36,006 nt of DNA from contig NZ_AUAS01000023.1 of assembly GCF_000428845.1 (NCBI RefSeq), positions 1 through 36,006 on the forward strand, given 5' to 3'. The notes under the pieces were generated by a model. That model ran no database searches, had not been told where the DNA came from, and saw nothing but the letters and a program-made list of their open reading frames with translations. Made by a program: the position numbers and the translations under genes. Below, in pieces: positions 23,052 to 31,049 of the stretch (position 1 is the first letter of the stretch; every line of letters starts with the position of its first letter). Origin of the DNA: Dyadobacter alkalitolerans DSM 23607. GTDB lineage: Bacteria; Bacteroidota; Bacteroidia; Cytophagales; Spirosomataceae.

Positions 23052-24997
23052 TGTTGAGTTTTGTTAGTCAAGGAAAGCTTCCCGGCATCATCATACCGGA
23101 TCGTTTCCTCTTTGATCAATTGTTGTAATGTCTGTAAAAATTCCTTTTCGGGAATGTCTTCAAATGCTATGCCTAGCTCATTGGGCGTTACCGGGCCATT
23201 TTGTGCCAAAAAATTGGTTACCGTAGTTTCCAGTCCGGGGTTTTGAGCCAGTTCGTTTTTCTTGTTTTGAATGCAAATGTCACAAACTCCACATGCTTCC
23301 GCATCAAATTCATTGAAATATTCTAATAAAAGCAAAGTCCGGCAAATGCGGGTGTGGGATGCATAATGTGCAACAGCGCGCGCCTTTTTAATGTCCCGTT
23401 CTTTTTTCTTATTTATTTCAAAAACATTAAGCGGTAATAATGTTGCGTCATACCGGGGCGTCAGTAAAGTGAGTTGCGGTTTGCTTTTCCGGGGTTCGTA
23501 GTCAATGATTTCCCGTTCATGCATGAATTTCAATTTCTTAACAACTTCATTTTCCGGCGCGAAATATACCTGGCCCAGCTCGTTTTCCGAGATCCGCACA
23601 TATTCCGTAAACAGTTCCCCGCCATACATCCTCAGAATTACCTTGATAAACGAATCCATTTCCTGGTAACGTATCTGAAAATCGTATAATTGGCGATTAT
23701 CGACGAGAAAATGAATTTTTGACGCGTCATTAAAACTTTCGCTCAGTTGCAGGAAACCTTCTTCTTCGAGCAGTTTTAAGGCATAATGAGTTTCATTTAC
23801 GGCAAGGCCAAAAATTCCGGTAAACTCCTGTATATCAAAATCAAAACTGGCAAATTCACCTCCTCCGACAGCAAGTTTATAATAATTGGCGAGCGCCTGA
23901 TAAACCCTTTTCAGGACTTCTATCGGCGGGTATTTCCTTTCTACACTTTCAGAAAGCTCTTCCAGGTCGATCTTCGTAAACAATGCGACAGCGTAGGCTT
24001 TTTGCTCGTCGCGGCCTGCACGCCCAGCTTCCTGATAATAGGCTTCGAGGTTATCCGGCAGATCAAAATGAACCACTGCGCGCACATCCGGCTTGTCAAT
24101 GCCCATGCCGAATGCATTGGTAGCAACCACAACCCTGACCTGGTTTTTGATCCAGGCCGTCTGACGGTCGCTTCGCTCGCGGAAGGGCAGCCCTGCATGG
24201 TAATTCTGTGCGCTAATGCCTTGTCTGTTAAGCCAATCGGCCAGTTCCTTCGTGCGCTTTCGCGTCCGTACATATACAATGGCTGTTCCGGCTACGTTTT
24301 TCAGGATTTGCAGCAGTTTGCGCTCTTTATTTTCCTCGGAAAAGGCTGAGTAAGAGAGATTTGCCCGGGCGAAAGATTGTTTGAAAACCCGCGCATTACG
24401 CATTTCAAGTTTTTCGAGAATGTCGGCCCTTACTTCTTCGGTCGCAGTTGCAGTAAGCGCCATTACGGGAACATCCTGACGTTTTCCAGCGGGCGATGGG
24501 ACTCCGGCGATTATTTTCCGGAAATCTGAAATTAAAAGGTAGGCCGGCCGGAAGTCATAACCCCAGGCAGAAATGCAATGTGCCTCATCAATGGCAAGCA
24601 GGCAAACATTCATTTGTTTCACCCTGGCAACCATAATGTCGGTCCGTAACCTTTCGGGAGAGACGTATAAAAATTTTGTATTACCGTGTATGCAATTGTC
24701 GAGCGTTATATCGATCTCATTCTTGCTCATGCCGGAATGTATTGCCGCCGCAGAAATGGACCGGCGTTTCAACTGCTCCACCTGATCTTTCATCAATGCG
24801 ATCAGCGGCGTAACCACAATGCAAACGCCTTCCATTGCAAGCACGGGCACCTGAAAACACACAGACTTGCCACCGCCAGTCGGGAGCAGAACCAGCGTAT
24901 CGATGCCATCAAGAACTGTTTTGATCGCATCCTCCTGGAAAGGGCGGAAGGTGTCGTAACCCCAGTATTGCTTCAGGATAGCATGAAGATCGGTCAT
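23048..24997 (-). CDS. recQ: RecQ-family ATP-dependent DNA helicase
   Basis: A 649-residue 3'-5' DNA helicase for recombination and repair. The aromatic/Q-motif region FRPFQEDAI is at 17-25, Walker A TGGGKS at 40-45, the DEAH box at 137-140 followed by the RecQ-specific CISAWGYDFRPAY, then ALTATAT and the C-terminal helicase motif QEAGRAGRDEQ. The zinc site C..(about 18)..C-G-V-C-D-I-C lies near residues 552-575. A winged-helix part follows. There is no HRDC domain, so it is the shorter form. Its stop overlaps the start of the DUF5723 gene (TTGA). It starts 146 bp from the divergent D,D-carboxypeptidase gene. Confidence 0.93.
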   Translation of the reverse strand: MTDLHAILKQYWGYDTFRPFQEDAIKTVLDGIDTLVLLPTGGGKSVCFQVPVLAMEGVCIVVTPLIALMKDQVEQLKRRSISAAAIHSGMSKNEIDITLDNCIHGNTKFLYVSPERLRTDIMVARVKQMNVCLLAIDEAHCISAWGYDFRPAYLLISDFRKIIAGVPSPAGKRQDVPVMALTATATEEVRADILEKLEMRNARVFKQSFARANLSYSAFSEENKERKLLQILKNVAGTAIVYVRTRKRTKELADWLNRQGISAQNYHAGLPFRERSDRQTAWIKNQVRVVVATNAFGMGIDKPDVRAVVHFDLPDNLEAYYQEAGRAGRDEQKAYAVALFTKIDLEELSESVERKYPPIEVLKRVYQALANYYKLAVGGGEFASFDFDIQEFTGIFGLAVNETHYALKLLEEEGFLQLSESFNDASKIHFLVDNRQLYDFQIRYQEMDSFIKVILRMYGGELFTEYVRISENELGQVYFAPENEVVKKLKFMHEREIIDYEPRKSKPQLTLLTPRYDATLLPLNVFEINKKKERDIKKARAVAHYASHTRICRTLLLLEYFNEFDAEACGVCDICIQNKKNELAQNPGLETTVTNFLAQNGPVTPNELGIAFEDIPEKEFLQTLQQLIKEETIRYDDAGKLSLTNKTQH

Positions 24998-25143
24998 CAG
25001 GGGTCTTGTCCTAGTGCGTAATGAATAAAATACAAAGTAAGGTCATAATGTTCGTTTTAGTAAAGAATTGCGCAATTGCATACGATAAAATTGTAAATTC
25101 CATTCAAATTCACACGTCATCCATAATTTCAGGTAACATTTCC

Positions 25144-26484
25144 ATGCGCACACTTATCTTCTTTGTTAGTGTTTTAATGCTTTCAGGTTGCTCGGTATCC
25201 CATTATTTAAAACGAGAATTAAAAAATTCTCCGGTCCTCAGTAAGCAGCATACGGGCGTGTCAATCCAAAAATTGGGAGAGGAAAAAGAACTTGCGGCTT
25301 ACCAGAGCAACAAATATTATAATCCCGCATCCAATACCAAATTATTCAGCTACTATGCAGGCCTGTGTGCCCTTGGCGATTCGATTCCAGGCCTGGAATA
25401 TCTCGAATGGGGCGAGTTACTACTCATTCGCGGCACAGGCGATCCCTCACTTTTACATCCGGATTTACCAAAGAGCAAGGTTTTTGAATTTTTGAAAAAC
25501 CGAAAAGAAGCGATCTTTTTCACGCCATATAATTTTGAAAACAAGCGCTACGGCTCGGGCTGGGCGTGGAGCGACTACAATGATTACTATCAGCCGGAAA
25601 TTTCGCCTTTGCCGGTTTATGGCAACATTGCCCGCTTTTCCGCAAATATAGCAACGGATAATGTGGCCAAAGAAGACGAATTGGACGATGCGGCTCCCGG
25701 CGCTCCGGAAAAGGCTTCCAGGAGTTTTCAGGTTTCGCCCGCATTCTGGGATAAAGCAATGGTTTTGGATACAGCGGCTTCCGGCATTGAGCGCGACGAA
25801 ATGCAGAACCTGTTCCGTCATTCCAAACTGGGTGTGCCGCAGGGCCTTATCCAGGATGTTCCGGTGCGGATGACCGACGCGATCACGGTCCAGTTGCTTA
25901 GCGATACATTGAAAAAGGAGATCAAACTGATCAACATTCCACTGGAAATGGAACTGCAAAAGGTGAACAGCATTCCTTCCGATTCACTTTACAAAAGAAT
26001 GATGCAGGTGAGCGATAACATGCTGGCAGAGCAACTGATGCTCCTTTACGCATCGGTTAATGGCCTTCCGCTGAATACGGAGAAGGCCATAGCACACGCC
26101 ATTGAGCATCATATGAGTGATTTACCGGATAAGTTGGTCTGGAAGGATGGCTCAGGATTAAGCCGTTATAACCTTTTTACACCGAGAACGATTTCTGCAT
26201 TGCTTCAAAAAATCCATCAGAAAGTGCCGCAGGAAAGGCTGTTTCAGATCCTGTCGTCGGGTGGCAGATCGGGAACATTGAGTAACCAGTTCAAAGGGAA
26301 GAAACCATTTGTTTTTGCCAAAACCGGAAGTTTTAGTAACAATTATAACATTAGCGGTTATCTGATCACCAAGAAGGGCAAAACGTTGGTTTTCAGCTTC
26401 ATGAATAACAATTTCACACGTCCCGGCAGTGAAGTCAGGAAAGAAGTAGAACGCATCCTGACTGGCTTACATGAGAAATTTTAA
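25144..26484 (+). CDS. PBP4-type D-alanyl-D-alanine carboxypeptidase, lipoprotein
   Basis: A 446-residue S13-family enzyme (DacB/PBP4 type) that trims or cuts peptidoglycan cross-links. The active-site motifs are all present: SNTK at 63-66, SDN at 290-292 and KTG at 393-395. I chose the ATG at 25144 because it gives a clean lipoprotein signal with lipobox LSGC (lipidated Cys16); the longer frame from 25021 adds 41 residues that would bury it. Membrane anchoring by lipid is unusual for the E. coli-type enzyme, which is soluble. SNTK sits early, as in PBP4, and the usual inserted domains fit between residues 70 and 280. It is divergent from recQ. Confidence 0.88.
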   Translation: MRTLIFFVSVLMLSGCSVSHYLKRELKNSPVLSKQHTGVSIQKLGEEKELAAYQSNKYYNPASNTKLFSYYAGLCALGDSIPGLEYLEWGELLLIRGTGDPSLLHPDLPKSKVFEFLKNRKEAIFFTPYNFENKRYGSGWAWSDYNDYYQPEISPLPVYGNIARFSANIATDNVAKEDELDDAAPGAPEKASRSFQVSPAFWDKAMVLDTAASGIERDEMQNLFRHSKLGVPQGLIQDVPVRMTDAITVQLLSDTLKKEIKLINIPLEMELQKVNSIPSDSLYKRMMQVSDNMLAEQLMLLYASVNGLPLNTEKAIAHAIEHHMSDLPDKLVWKDGSGLSRYNLFTPRTISALLQKIHQKVPQERLFQILSSGGRSGTLSNQFKGKKPFVFAKTGSFSNNYNISGYLITKKGKTLVFSFMNNNFTRPGSEVRKEVERILTGLHEKF

Positions 26485-26487
26485 GAG

Positions 26488-28188
26488 CTAATCAACCTCA
26501 TTCCAGGTCTTACCAGTGCAGTATATCTTATTTTGACCGTTTTTCCGGATCATTAAGAAGATCGAATAATTCCCCGGTTCAATGGTTGCCCTGTGAAAAT
26601 TGGCAAAAGCACCTTTATTAAAATACATTCCCCGGCGAATGGTCGTTCGCAAAGGCACAGCGGATTGATTGGGCGGCGTAGTATAAACGTGGTCTTTTGA
26701 TTTCAAAATTACATAAGCAGCATCCGTATAATCTTTCACCGGTTTGAAAAAATCCTGTTCAAAATTAATTGCCAGATAATCGCCGGATTGGGCGATCAAA
26801 TCAGGCGTATATATGCTGTCGCAAGCCATTGCCGCGAGATCTGCCTTTGGATTCCAGCCTTCTGCCAGCGGGTCAGCGGAGTTATAGTATGCTCTGATTT
26901 TCTCAAAATGGTTTTGATCCATTGAAAACATGCGGATTCCAAGCCAATCGGCATTATAACGTGCATTGAATTCCTGGGTGACGGCCGAACGGCGGTAATT
27001 AACAGCTTCTGCAAAGTTGCCATGGAGTATCACAATGTTTAAGACAATGGCCGATATAAGGAAAATTGGCGATAAGCGCAGCCTCGTGTGATGACTTTTC
27101 AAGCTCAGAAAGGCAAAGTACAATGCAATGCAGCACATGGTGGAATACATCCGGTAACGTCCTTTGAACATGCCCGCAAATGTATCCGTAGGAATGCGTT
27201 TATAGGTTAACGCAAGCGTGGTAATGCCGATGAAGATAAGGATAGCGAGCGCAAAGATGGCTGTGCGGTTGGTATATTTTGATTTCAGCCAGGCAGCATT
27301 CCAAAGGGGTAAAATCTGTTTTTGATATAAAAAAATGAATGCGATCACCAGCAACATTCCGAATGCGGAGGCGATATACATGGCTGATAAGGGAATGCTG
27401 TAAGCGCTTACAGTTGCAATGGAGCCAATAAATCCGAACAATCCGAAAAAGCCTTCTTTGACTTGTTGCGGATCAGAAAAGCTAAGGTTTTGGGTAATGG
27501 GCGTAAAGTCGAGGAAGTAAATGAGCGCGACAAATGCGGTAAAAAGCACGGTTGTGAAAAACTGATTCCGGCGTCCTGTGATCAGGAACATAAGCGCGAT
27601 AACAGGAAAGACCATCAAGCCATTACCATAGGTAAAAGTGGCAGCGAGGGCGAAAATTAAGCTGACAAAAACCCTTTTGGGATGATAAGCAGCAAAATAA
27701 AGTGCTGACAGCACAAATAGGATCACCCCGAAGTTGCACAGCGAGCTGACGCCCCAAAAAATATTTTCGTACGATTGAATGTTAAACCAAAGCCACATGA
27801 CCGGCACAAAATACCAGATTGACAGGTGCAGCTTTTGAAATGCTTTATAAAAAATAAATGCGCACAATCCCCAGCAAATGTTGGCCACAATCATCAGCCA
27901 GACGAGGTTAACATGGCCAAAAAGGTCGTAAAAAAGAAGGATTACCGACCGCGAGAAAACGAGGCGGTGCTCGGGAAATAATGTGGTCAGCAACTGCCAG
28001 CGCTCAGGCCATGTCGCTTTTTCGAACTCAGGAATAATGCCGAAAACAAGGATATCGTCGAAGGCTACGTAATTGACATTCAGTGCAATAGATTGGAATA
28101 CCCAGATATAAATGATAATGGGGGCAATACACAGCAAAAATGCCAGCCAGATCTTATTCCGGACAAAGCCTAGGAGAGTCAAAAACAT
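26488..28188 (-). CDS. Polytopic membrane protein, GT-C glycosyltransferase-like
   Basis: A 566-residue protein with about 11-12 membrane helices (residues 12 to about 400) and a soluble C-terminal domain (about 400-566) without membrane segments. An acidic pair, VAFDDILVF, sits in the first outside loop (about residues 40-48), as in GT-C glycosyltransferases that use lipid-linked sugars. Otherwise I see no signature, so the call rests on layout. The convergent neighbour to its left ends 3 bp away. Upstream, a hairpin (28202-28222) separates it from the YwqK-like gene 76 bp away on the same strand. Alternatives are a transporter or a lipid-flippase-like protein. Confidence 0.65.
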   Translation of the reverse strand: MFLTLLGFVRNKIWLAFLLCIAPIIIYIWVFQSIALNVNYVAFDDILVFGIIPEFEKATWPERWQLLTTLFPEHRLVFSRSVILLFYDLFGHVNLVWLMIVANICWGLCAFIFYKAFQKLHLSIWYFVPVMWLWFNIQSYENIFWGVSSLCNFGVILFVLSALYFAAYHPKRVFVSLIFALAATFTYGNGLMVFPVIALMFLITGRRNQFFTTVLFTAFVALIYFLDFTPITQNLSFSDPQQVKEGFFGLFGFIGSIATVSAYSIPLSAMYIASAFGMLLVIAFIFLYQKQILPLWNAAWLKSKYTNRTAIFALAILIFIGITTLALTYKRIPTDTFAGMFKGRYRMYSTMCCIALYFAFLSLKSHHTRLRLSPIFLISAIVLNIVILHGNFAEAVNYRRSAVTQEFNARYNADWLGIRMFSMDQNHFEKIRAYYNSADPLAEGWNPKADLAAMACDSIYTPDLIAQSGDYLAINFEQDFFKPVKDYTDAAYVILKSKDHVYTTPPNQSAVPLRTTIRRGMYFNKGAFANFHRATIEPGNYSIFLMIRKNGQNKIYCTGKTWNEVD

Positions 28189-28201
28189 ATTTCAATTCAT
28201 T

Positions 28202-28222
28202 CATGCCGGGAAATCCGGCATG
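28202..28222. repeat. Hairpin 14 bp upstream of the GT-C-like start
   Basis: CATGCCGG (28202-28209) and CCGGCATG (28215-28222) form a perfect 8-bp stem with a 5-nt loop. On the minus strand it ends 13 nt before the start codon at 28188 and no U-run follows. It could hamper ribosome access or stabilise the message. The stem resembles the ATGCC..GGCAT arm of the 19 kb repeats. Confidence 0.5.
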
Positions 28223-28264
28223 CTAATTAAGCAGGTGATTGAGGATTTTCAACCATTCGGGGCT

Positions 28265-29275
28265 TTAATTTTCCGTTTCCTCTTCTGTTGAGGCACGCGG
28301 ATCCTTGGTGTAATCGTAAAGAAGTTTGCCTTTTTCATCCCATTCCCGCAGCACAAATGGCTCAAATTCTTCGTCCCAGCCCGATTTTGGATATTGAATT
28401 TCTTTTTTGCGCTGGCGTTTGAACTGATAGTATTCTACCCAGCGGCCAATCTTCGCGCCGCCATCGTATTTGCCGCTTACTGCCAGCTGACCTTCTTTAT
28501 AAAATTGTAAATACTCGCCCTCAACCTGTCCGAACATGACCGGTAACACTTCTTTAATCTGGCTGTGGGCCGAGTCATAGTAAGTGATTTGCGATTCGGC
28601 AGGGAAGCCGCGCTCCCAGACAGACTTGTCGATCAGATTAAACTTTGTATCGTACTTAACCCATCGGCCATCTTTCACGCCCATGTAGTAAAAACCTTCC
28701 TCGATCAGGTTTTCGCCGCTGTATTTCTTGTAAGAGCCGTGAAGTGGCAATGCTTGTTCCTTATCCTTAATGAGCGCAGAGCTTAACTTCTTGCCTTTCT
28801 TGTCATACCAGCGTGTATTGGCGCCCATGACATACTGATTTAAGGGTTTGTATTCCTTCAAAACATGAAAATATTCAACCGTTGCGCGGTCGCCACTTCC
28901 ATATTTGACAGACATACTTTGCATAGAAATGCCTTCATATTGCACCTTGGCAAGCTTGGCTTTCTCTTTTTTGCTCTTGCGATCCTTCTTCTGGCTTTTA
29001 TACTCTTTAACTTTCAAACCAAGGTCCGGAATAGTCTCGCCAAATAATGTTGTCAGGCTCGTAGGCTTTCCATTGGCACCGGGCACTGACGTGCCCATTA
29101 CAGGATCCAGGCCAGAAACAAAGGATTTAAGTCCTTTGGAGCGGTTAACCGTATCTTTTTTGACCGTTTCTTTCGGCAGCCAGGCAGGTGTCTCTTTGCT
29201 TTGTTCCGATTGCCCCGATGCCGTTTCTGCCATTATAAGAGCGAAAAAGCACCATAAAAGAATGATTCTTTGCAT
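28265..29275 (-). CDS. Secreted YwqK/MORN-like repeat protein
   Basis: A 336-residue exported protein with a signal peptide (MQRIILLWCFFALIMAETASG), a Lys-rich linker near 90-112 (KSQKKDRKSKKEKAK), and MORN-like repeats in the second half (GSYKKYSGENLIEEGFYYMG, GEYLQFYKEGQLAVSGKYDGG). It matches the YwqK group. Databases label this group an antitoxin, but that name comes from one Bacillus pair; no toxin gene is adjacent and the protein is exported, so I do not call it an antitoxin. Its role is unknown. It faces the fucose synthase gene across a 96-bp divergent gap. Confidence 0.75.
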   Translation of the reverse strand: MQRIILLWCFFALIMAETASGQSEQSKETPAWLPKETVKKDTVNRSKGLKSFVSGLDPVMGTSVPGANGKPTSLTTLFGETIPDLGLKVKEYKSQKKDRKSKKEKAKLAKVQYEGISMQSMSVKYGSGDRATVEYFHVLKEYKPLNQYVMGANTRWYDKKGKKLSSALIKDKEQALPLHGSYKKYSGENLIEEGFYYMGVKDGRWVKYDTKFNLIDKSVWERGFPAESQITYYDSAHSQIKEVLPVMFGQVEGEYLQFYKEGQLAVSGKYDGGAKIGRWVEYYQFKRQRKKEIQYPKSGWDEEFEPFVLREWDEKGKLLYDYTKDPRASTEEETEN

Positions 29276-29305
29276 GTGTATTGAATTTTTCTTCAGAGCA
29301 AGATT

Positions 29306-29319
29306 GTTACTTTTGTAAC
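29306..29319. promoter_or_regulatory. Palindrome and -7 element in the divergent gap
   Basis: GTTAC-TTTT-GTAAC (29306-29319) is a 5-bp inverted repeat that includes TACTTTTG (29308-29315), a full match to TAnnTTTG for the fucose synthase direction. A TTG at 29281 is 24 bp before it, slightly too far. It could be a promoter overlapped by an operator. Confidence 0.45.
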
Positions 29320-29371
29320 GAATTGATTATTTCTATATTGATTATCAACGCACAAATTTAAAAAAAACGCA

Positions 29372-30313
29372 GTGGAAAAAAGTGCTAAAATTTATATCGC
29401 CGGACATCGTGGAATGGTTGGCTCTGCCATTCATCGGAAATTAGTGAAAGAAGGGTTTGATAATTTCCTGCTTAGGACCTCTTCTGAGCTGGATCTGCGT
29501 GATCAAAGTGCAGTAAGAAACTTTTTTGAAGCTGAGCGCCCGGAGTATATTTTTTTAGCAGCAGCGAAAGTAGGCGGCATTATGGCCAATAACATTTACA
29601 GGGCCGAATTTTTGCACGATAACTTATTGATCCAGAATAATGTCATCGACAGTGCTTATCGTACGGATGCCAAAAAGCTGATGTTCCTGGGTTCCAGCTG
29701 TATTTATCCAAAACTGGCTCCGCAACCGCTTCACGAAGATTCGCTGCTAACCGGACTTTTGGAACCAACCAACGAACCTTACGCCATTGCGAAGATTACC
29801 GGAATAAAAATGTGTGAAGCATACCGCGCACAATACGGCTGCAATTTCATCTCCGTTATGCCGACAAACCTTTACGGCCCCAACGATAATTACGATCTGA
29901 ACAATTCACACGTGCTTCCTGCCATGATCCGCAAATTCCATGAGGCAAAGGAAGAAAATAAGCCATTTGTTGAGCTATGGGGCACAGGATCTCCGTTAAG
30001 GGAGTTTCTGCACGCTGATGACCTTGCAGATGCGTGTTATTTCCTGATGCAAAACTACGATGAACCGGGTTTCCTGAATGTTGGAGTGGGTGCAGATGTG
30101 TCCATCAAGACGCTTGCAGAAATGATCCAGCGTGTAACTGGGTATACCGGAGACATTTATTGGAACACCGACAAACCCGACGGAACGCCGCGTAAACTAA
30201 TGGATGTGAGCAAACTGCACGCGCTTGGCTGGAAACACCGCGTGGAATTGGAGGATGGAATAGCGGTTACTTACCAGGATTTTCTGCAGAAGATCGAAAC
30301 TTACACAGTGTAA
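29372..30313 (+). CDS. fcl: GDP-L-fucose synthase
   Basis: A 313-residue short-chain dehydrogenase/reductase that converts GDP-4-keto-6-deoxy-mannose to GDP-L-fucose, the donor for fucosylated envelope sugars. The NADP site GHRGMVG is at 11-17. The active site has GSSCIYP (Ser108/109) and YAIAK (Tyr137, Lys141). NLYGPNDNYDLNNSHVLPA and REFLHADDLADA are typical. The start is GTG at 29372; the first internal ATG (residue 15) would cut through the cofactor loop. The partner GDP-mannose dehydratase is not in the window, so the gene stands alone. Confidence 0.95.
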   Translation: MEKSAKIYIAGHRGMVGSAIHRKLVKEGFDNFLLRTSSELDLRDQSAVRNFFEAERPEYIFLAAAKVGGIMANNIYRAEFLHDNLLIQNNVIDSAYRTDAKKLMFLGSSCIYPKLAPQPLHEDSLLTGLLEPTNEPYAIAKITGIKMCEAYRAQYGCNFISVMPTNLYGPNDNYDLNNSHVLPAMIRKFHEAKEENKPFVELWGTGSPLREFLHADDLADACYFLMQNYDEPGFLNVGVGADVSIKTLAEMIQRVTGYTGDIYWNTDKPDGTPRKLMDVSKLHALGWKHRVELEDGIAVTYQDFLQKIETYTV

Positions 30314-30343
30314 ACCAATTGCATACGAGAAGTTACAATTGGT
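30314..30343 (+). repeat. Inverted repeat after fcl
   Basis: ACCAATTG (30314-30321) and CAATTGGT (30336-30343) form a perfect 8-bp stem with a 14-nt loop starting at the base after the fcl stop. Only a short A-rich stretch follows, so it may be a weak terminator or a message-stabilising hairpin. Confidence 0.4.
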
Positions 30344-30420
30344 AAAAGCCTAATATTTCAAAACTAAATTCTGTTTTTGCCTACGATAATTCTATTTTTT
30401 GACAAATTTTCAGTATATAA

Positions 30421-30453
30421 TTGTAAGATTCTTCGGGAAACTAATTAGTTTTG
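30421..30453 (+). promoter_or_regulatory. Promoter of the Lrp/AsnC gene
   Basis: TTG (30421-30423), 22-bp spacer, TAGTTTTG (30446-30453). The -7 element matches fully; the spacer is near the upper limit. Transcription would begin about 40 bp before the ATG at 30499. Confidence 0.6.
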
Positions 30454-30498
30454 CAGCGTCCTAAAAAAGGGGCAATATAAAACCTTAGTCATAGAGAA

Positions 30499-30972
30499 AT
30501 GTCGGCCATTATTAAGTTAGACCAGATAGACCGTAAAGTACTGGAGATCTTACAAACGAACGCAAAAATCACTAACGCACAATTGTCCAAGGAAATAGGC
30601 CTGTCGCCTGCACCTACTTTGGAGCGTGTCAAAAAATTAGAGCAATCGGGAATTATCAAAAGCTATCATGCACAACTGGAGCCGGAGAAAGTAGGCTTGG
30701 GCGTTAGCACATTTGTACAAATTTCCCTGGTTGGACACAGGAAGGCGGTAACAGAGTCTTTTGTCGAAAAGATACACGCAATTCCGGAAGTTATTGAATG
30801 CCACCACATTACCGGAACAGGAGATTTTCTTCTTCGGGTAATTTCCAAAGACATCAGCACATATCAGAAGTTGATGCTTGAAAAAATAAATGAAATTGAG
30901 GAAGTTGCCAGCACACAAACGATGGTTATTCTTTCGACATTTAAAGAAAGCAAAGTATTGCCGATCCCTTGA
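30499..30972 (+). CDS. Lrp/AsnC-family transcriptional regulator
   Basis: A 157-residue regulator with an N-terminal winged helix-turn-helix (about 5-60: LDQIDRKVLEILQTNAKITN, then LSKEIGLSPAPTLERVKKLE) and a C-terminal RAM ligand-binding domain (about 68-150, with HHITGTGDFLLRVISKDI). Members form octamers or dimers that bend DNA and respond to amino acids. The ligand is unknown. It has its own promoter and strong terminator, so it is monocistronic. The divergently placed or adjacent target typical of local AsnC regulators is not obvious, so it may act globally. Confidence 0.92.
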   Translation: MSAIIKLDQIDRKVLEILQTNAKITNAQLSKEIGLSPAPTLERVKKLEQSGIIKSYHAQLEPEKVGLGVSTFVQISLVGHRKAVTESFVEKIHAIPEVIECHHITGTGDFLLRVISKDISTYQKLMLEKINEIEEVASTQTMVILSTFKESKVLPIP

Positions 30973-30989
30973 TGGGTTTTGCATAGTCA

Positions 30990-31035
30990 CCAAATAAAAA
31001 ACGCCAGATTTTAAAGTCTGGCGTTTTTTATTTGG
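30990..31035. terminator. Bidirectional terminator, 19-bp perfect stem
   Basis: Two perfectly complementary 19-nt arms (30990-31008 and 31017-31035; core ACGCCAGA / TCTGGCGT, flanked by A6 and T6) enclose an 8-nt loop. It lies between the convergent Lrp gene and the DUF4301 gene and should stop transcription from both sides. Confidence 0.92.
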
Positions 31036-31049
31036 TATATAAATGAGTT

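Noticed and set aside
24998..25143. Promoters for recQ and the carboxypeptidase gene in their divergent gap
   Set aside because: TAAAATTG and TTACTTTG are each one base off the consensus and lack a TTG at the right distance, so I do not call either.
28265..29275. Antitoxin of a toxin-antitoxin system
   Set aside because: The YwqK label is a family name only; the protein is exported and no toxin candidate is adjacent.
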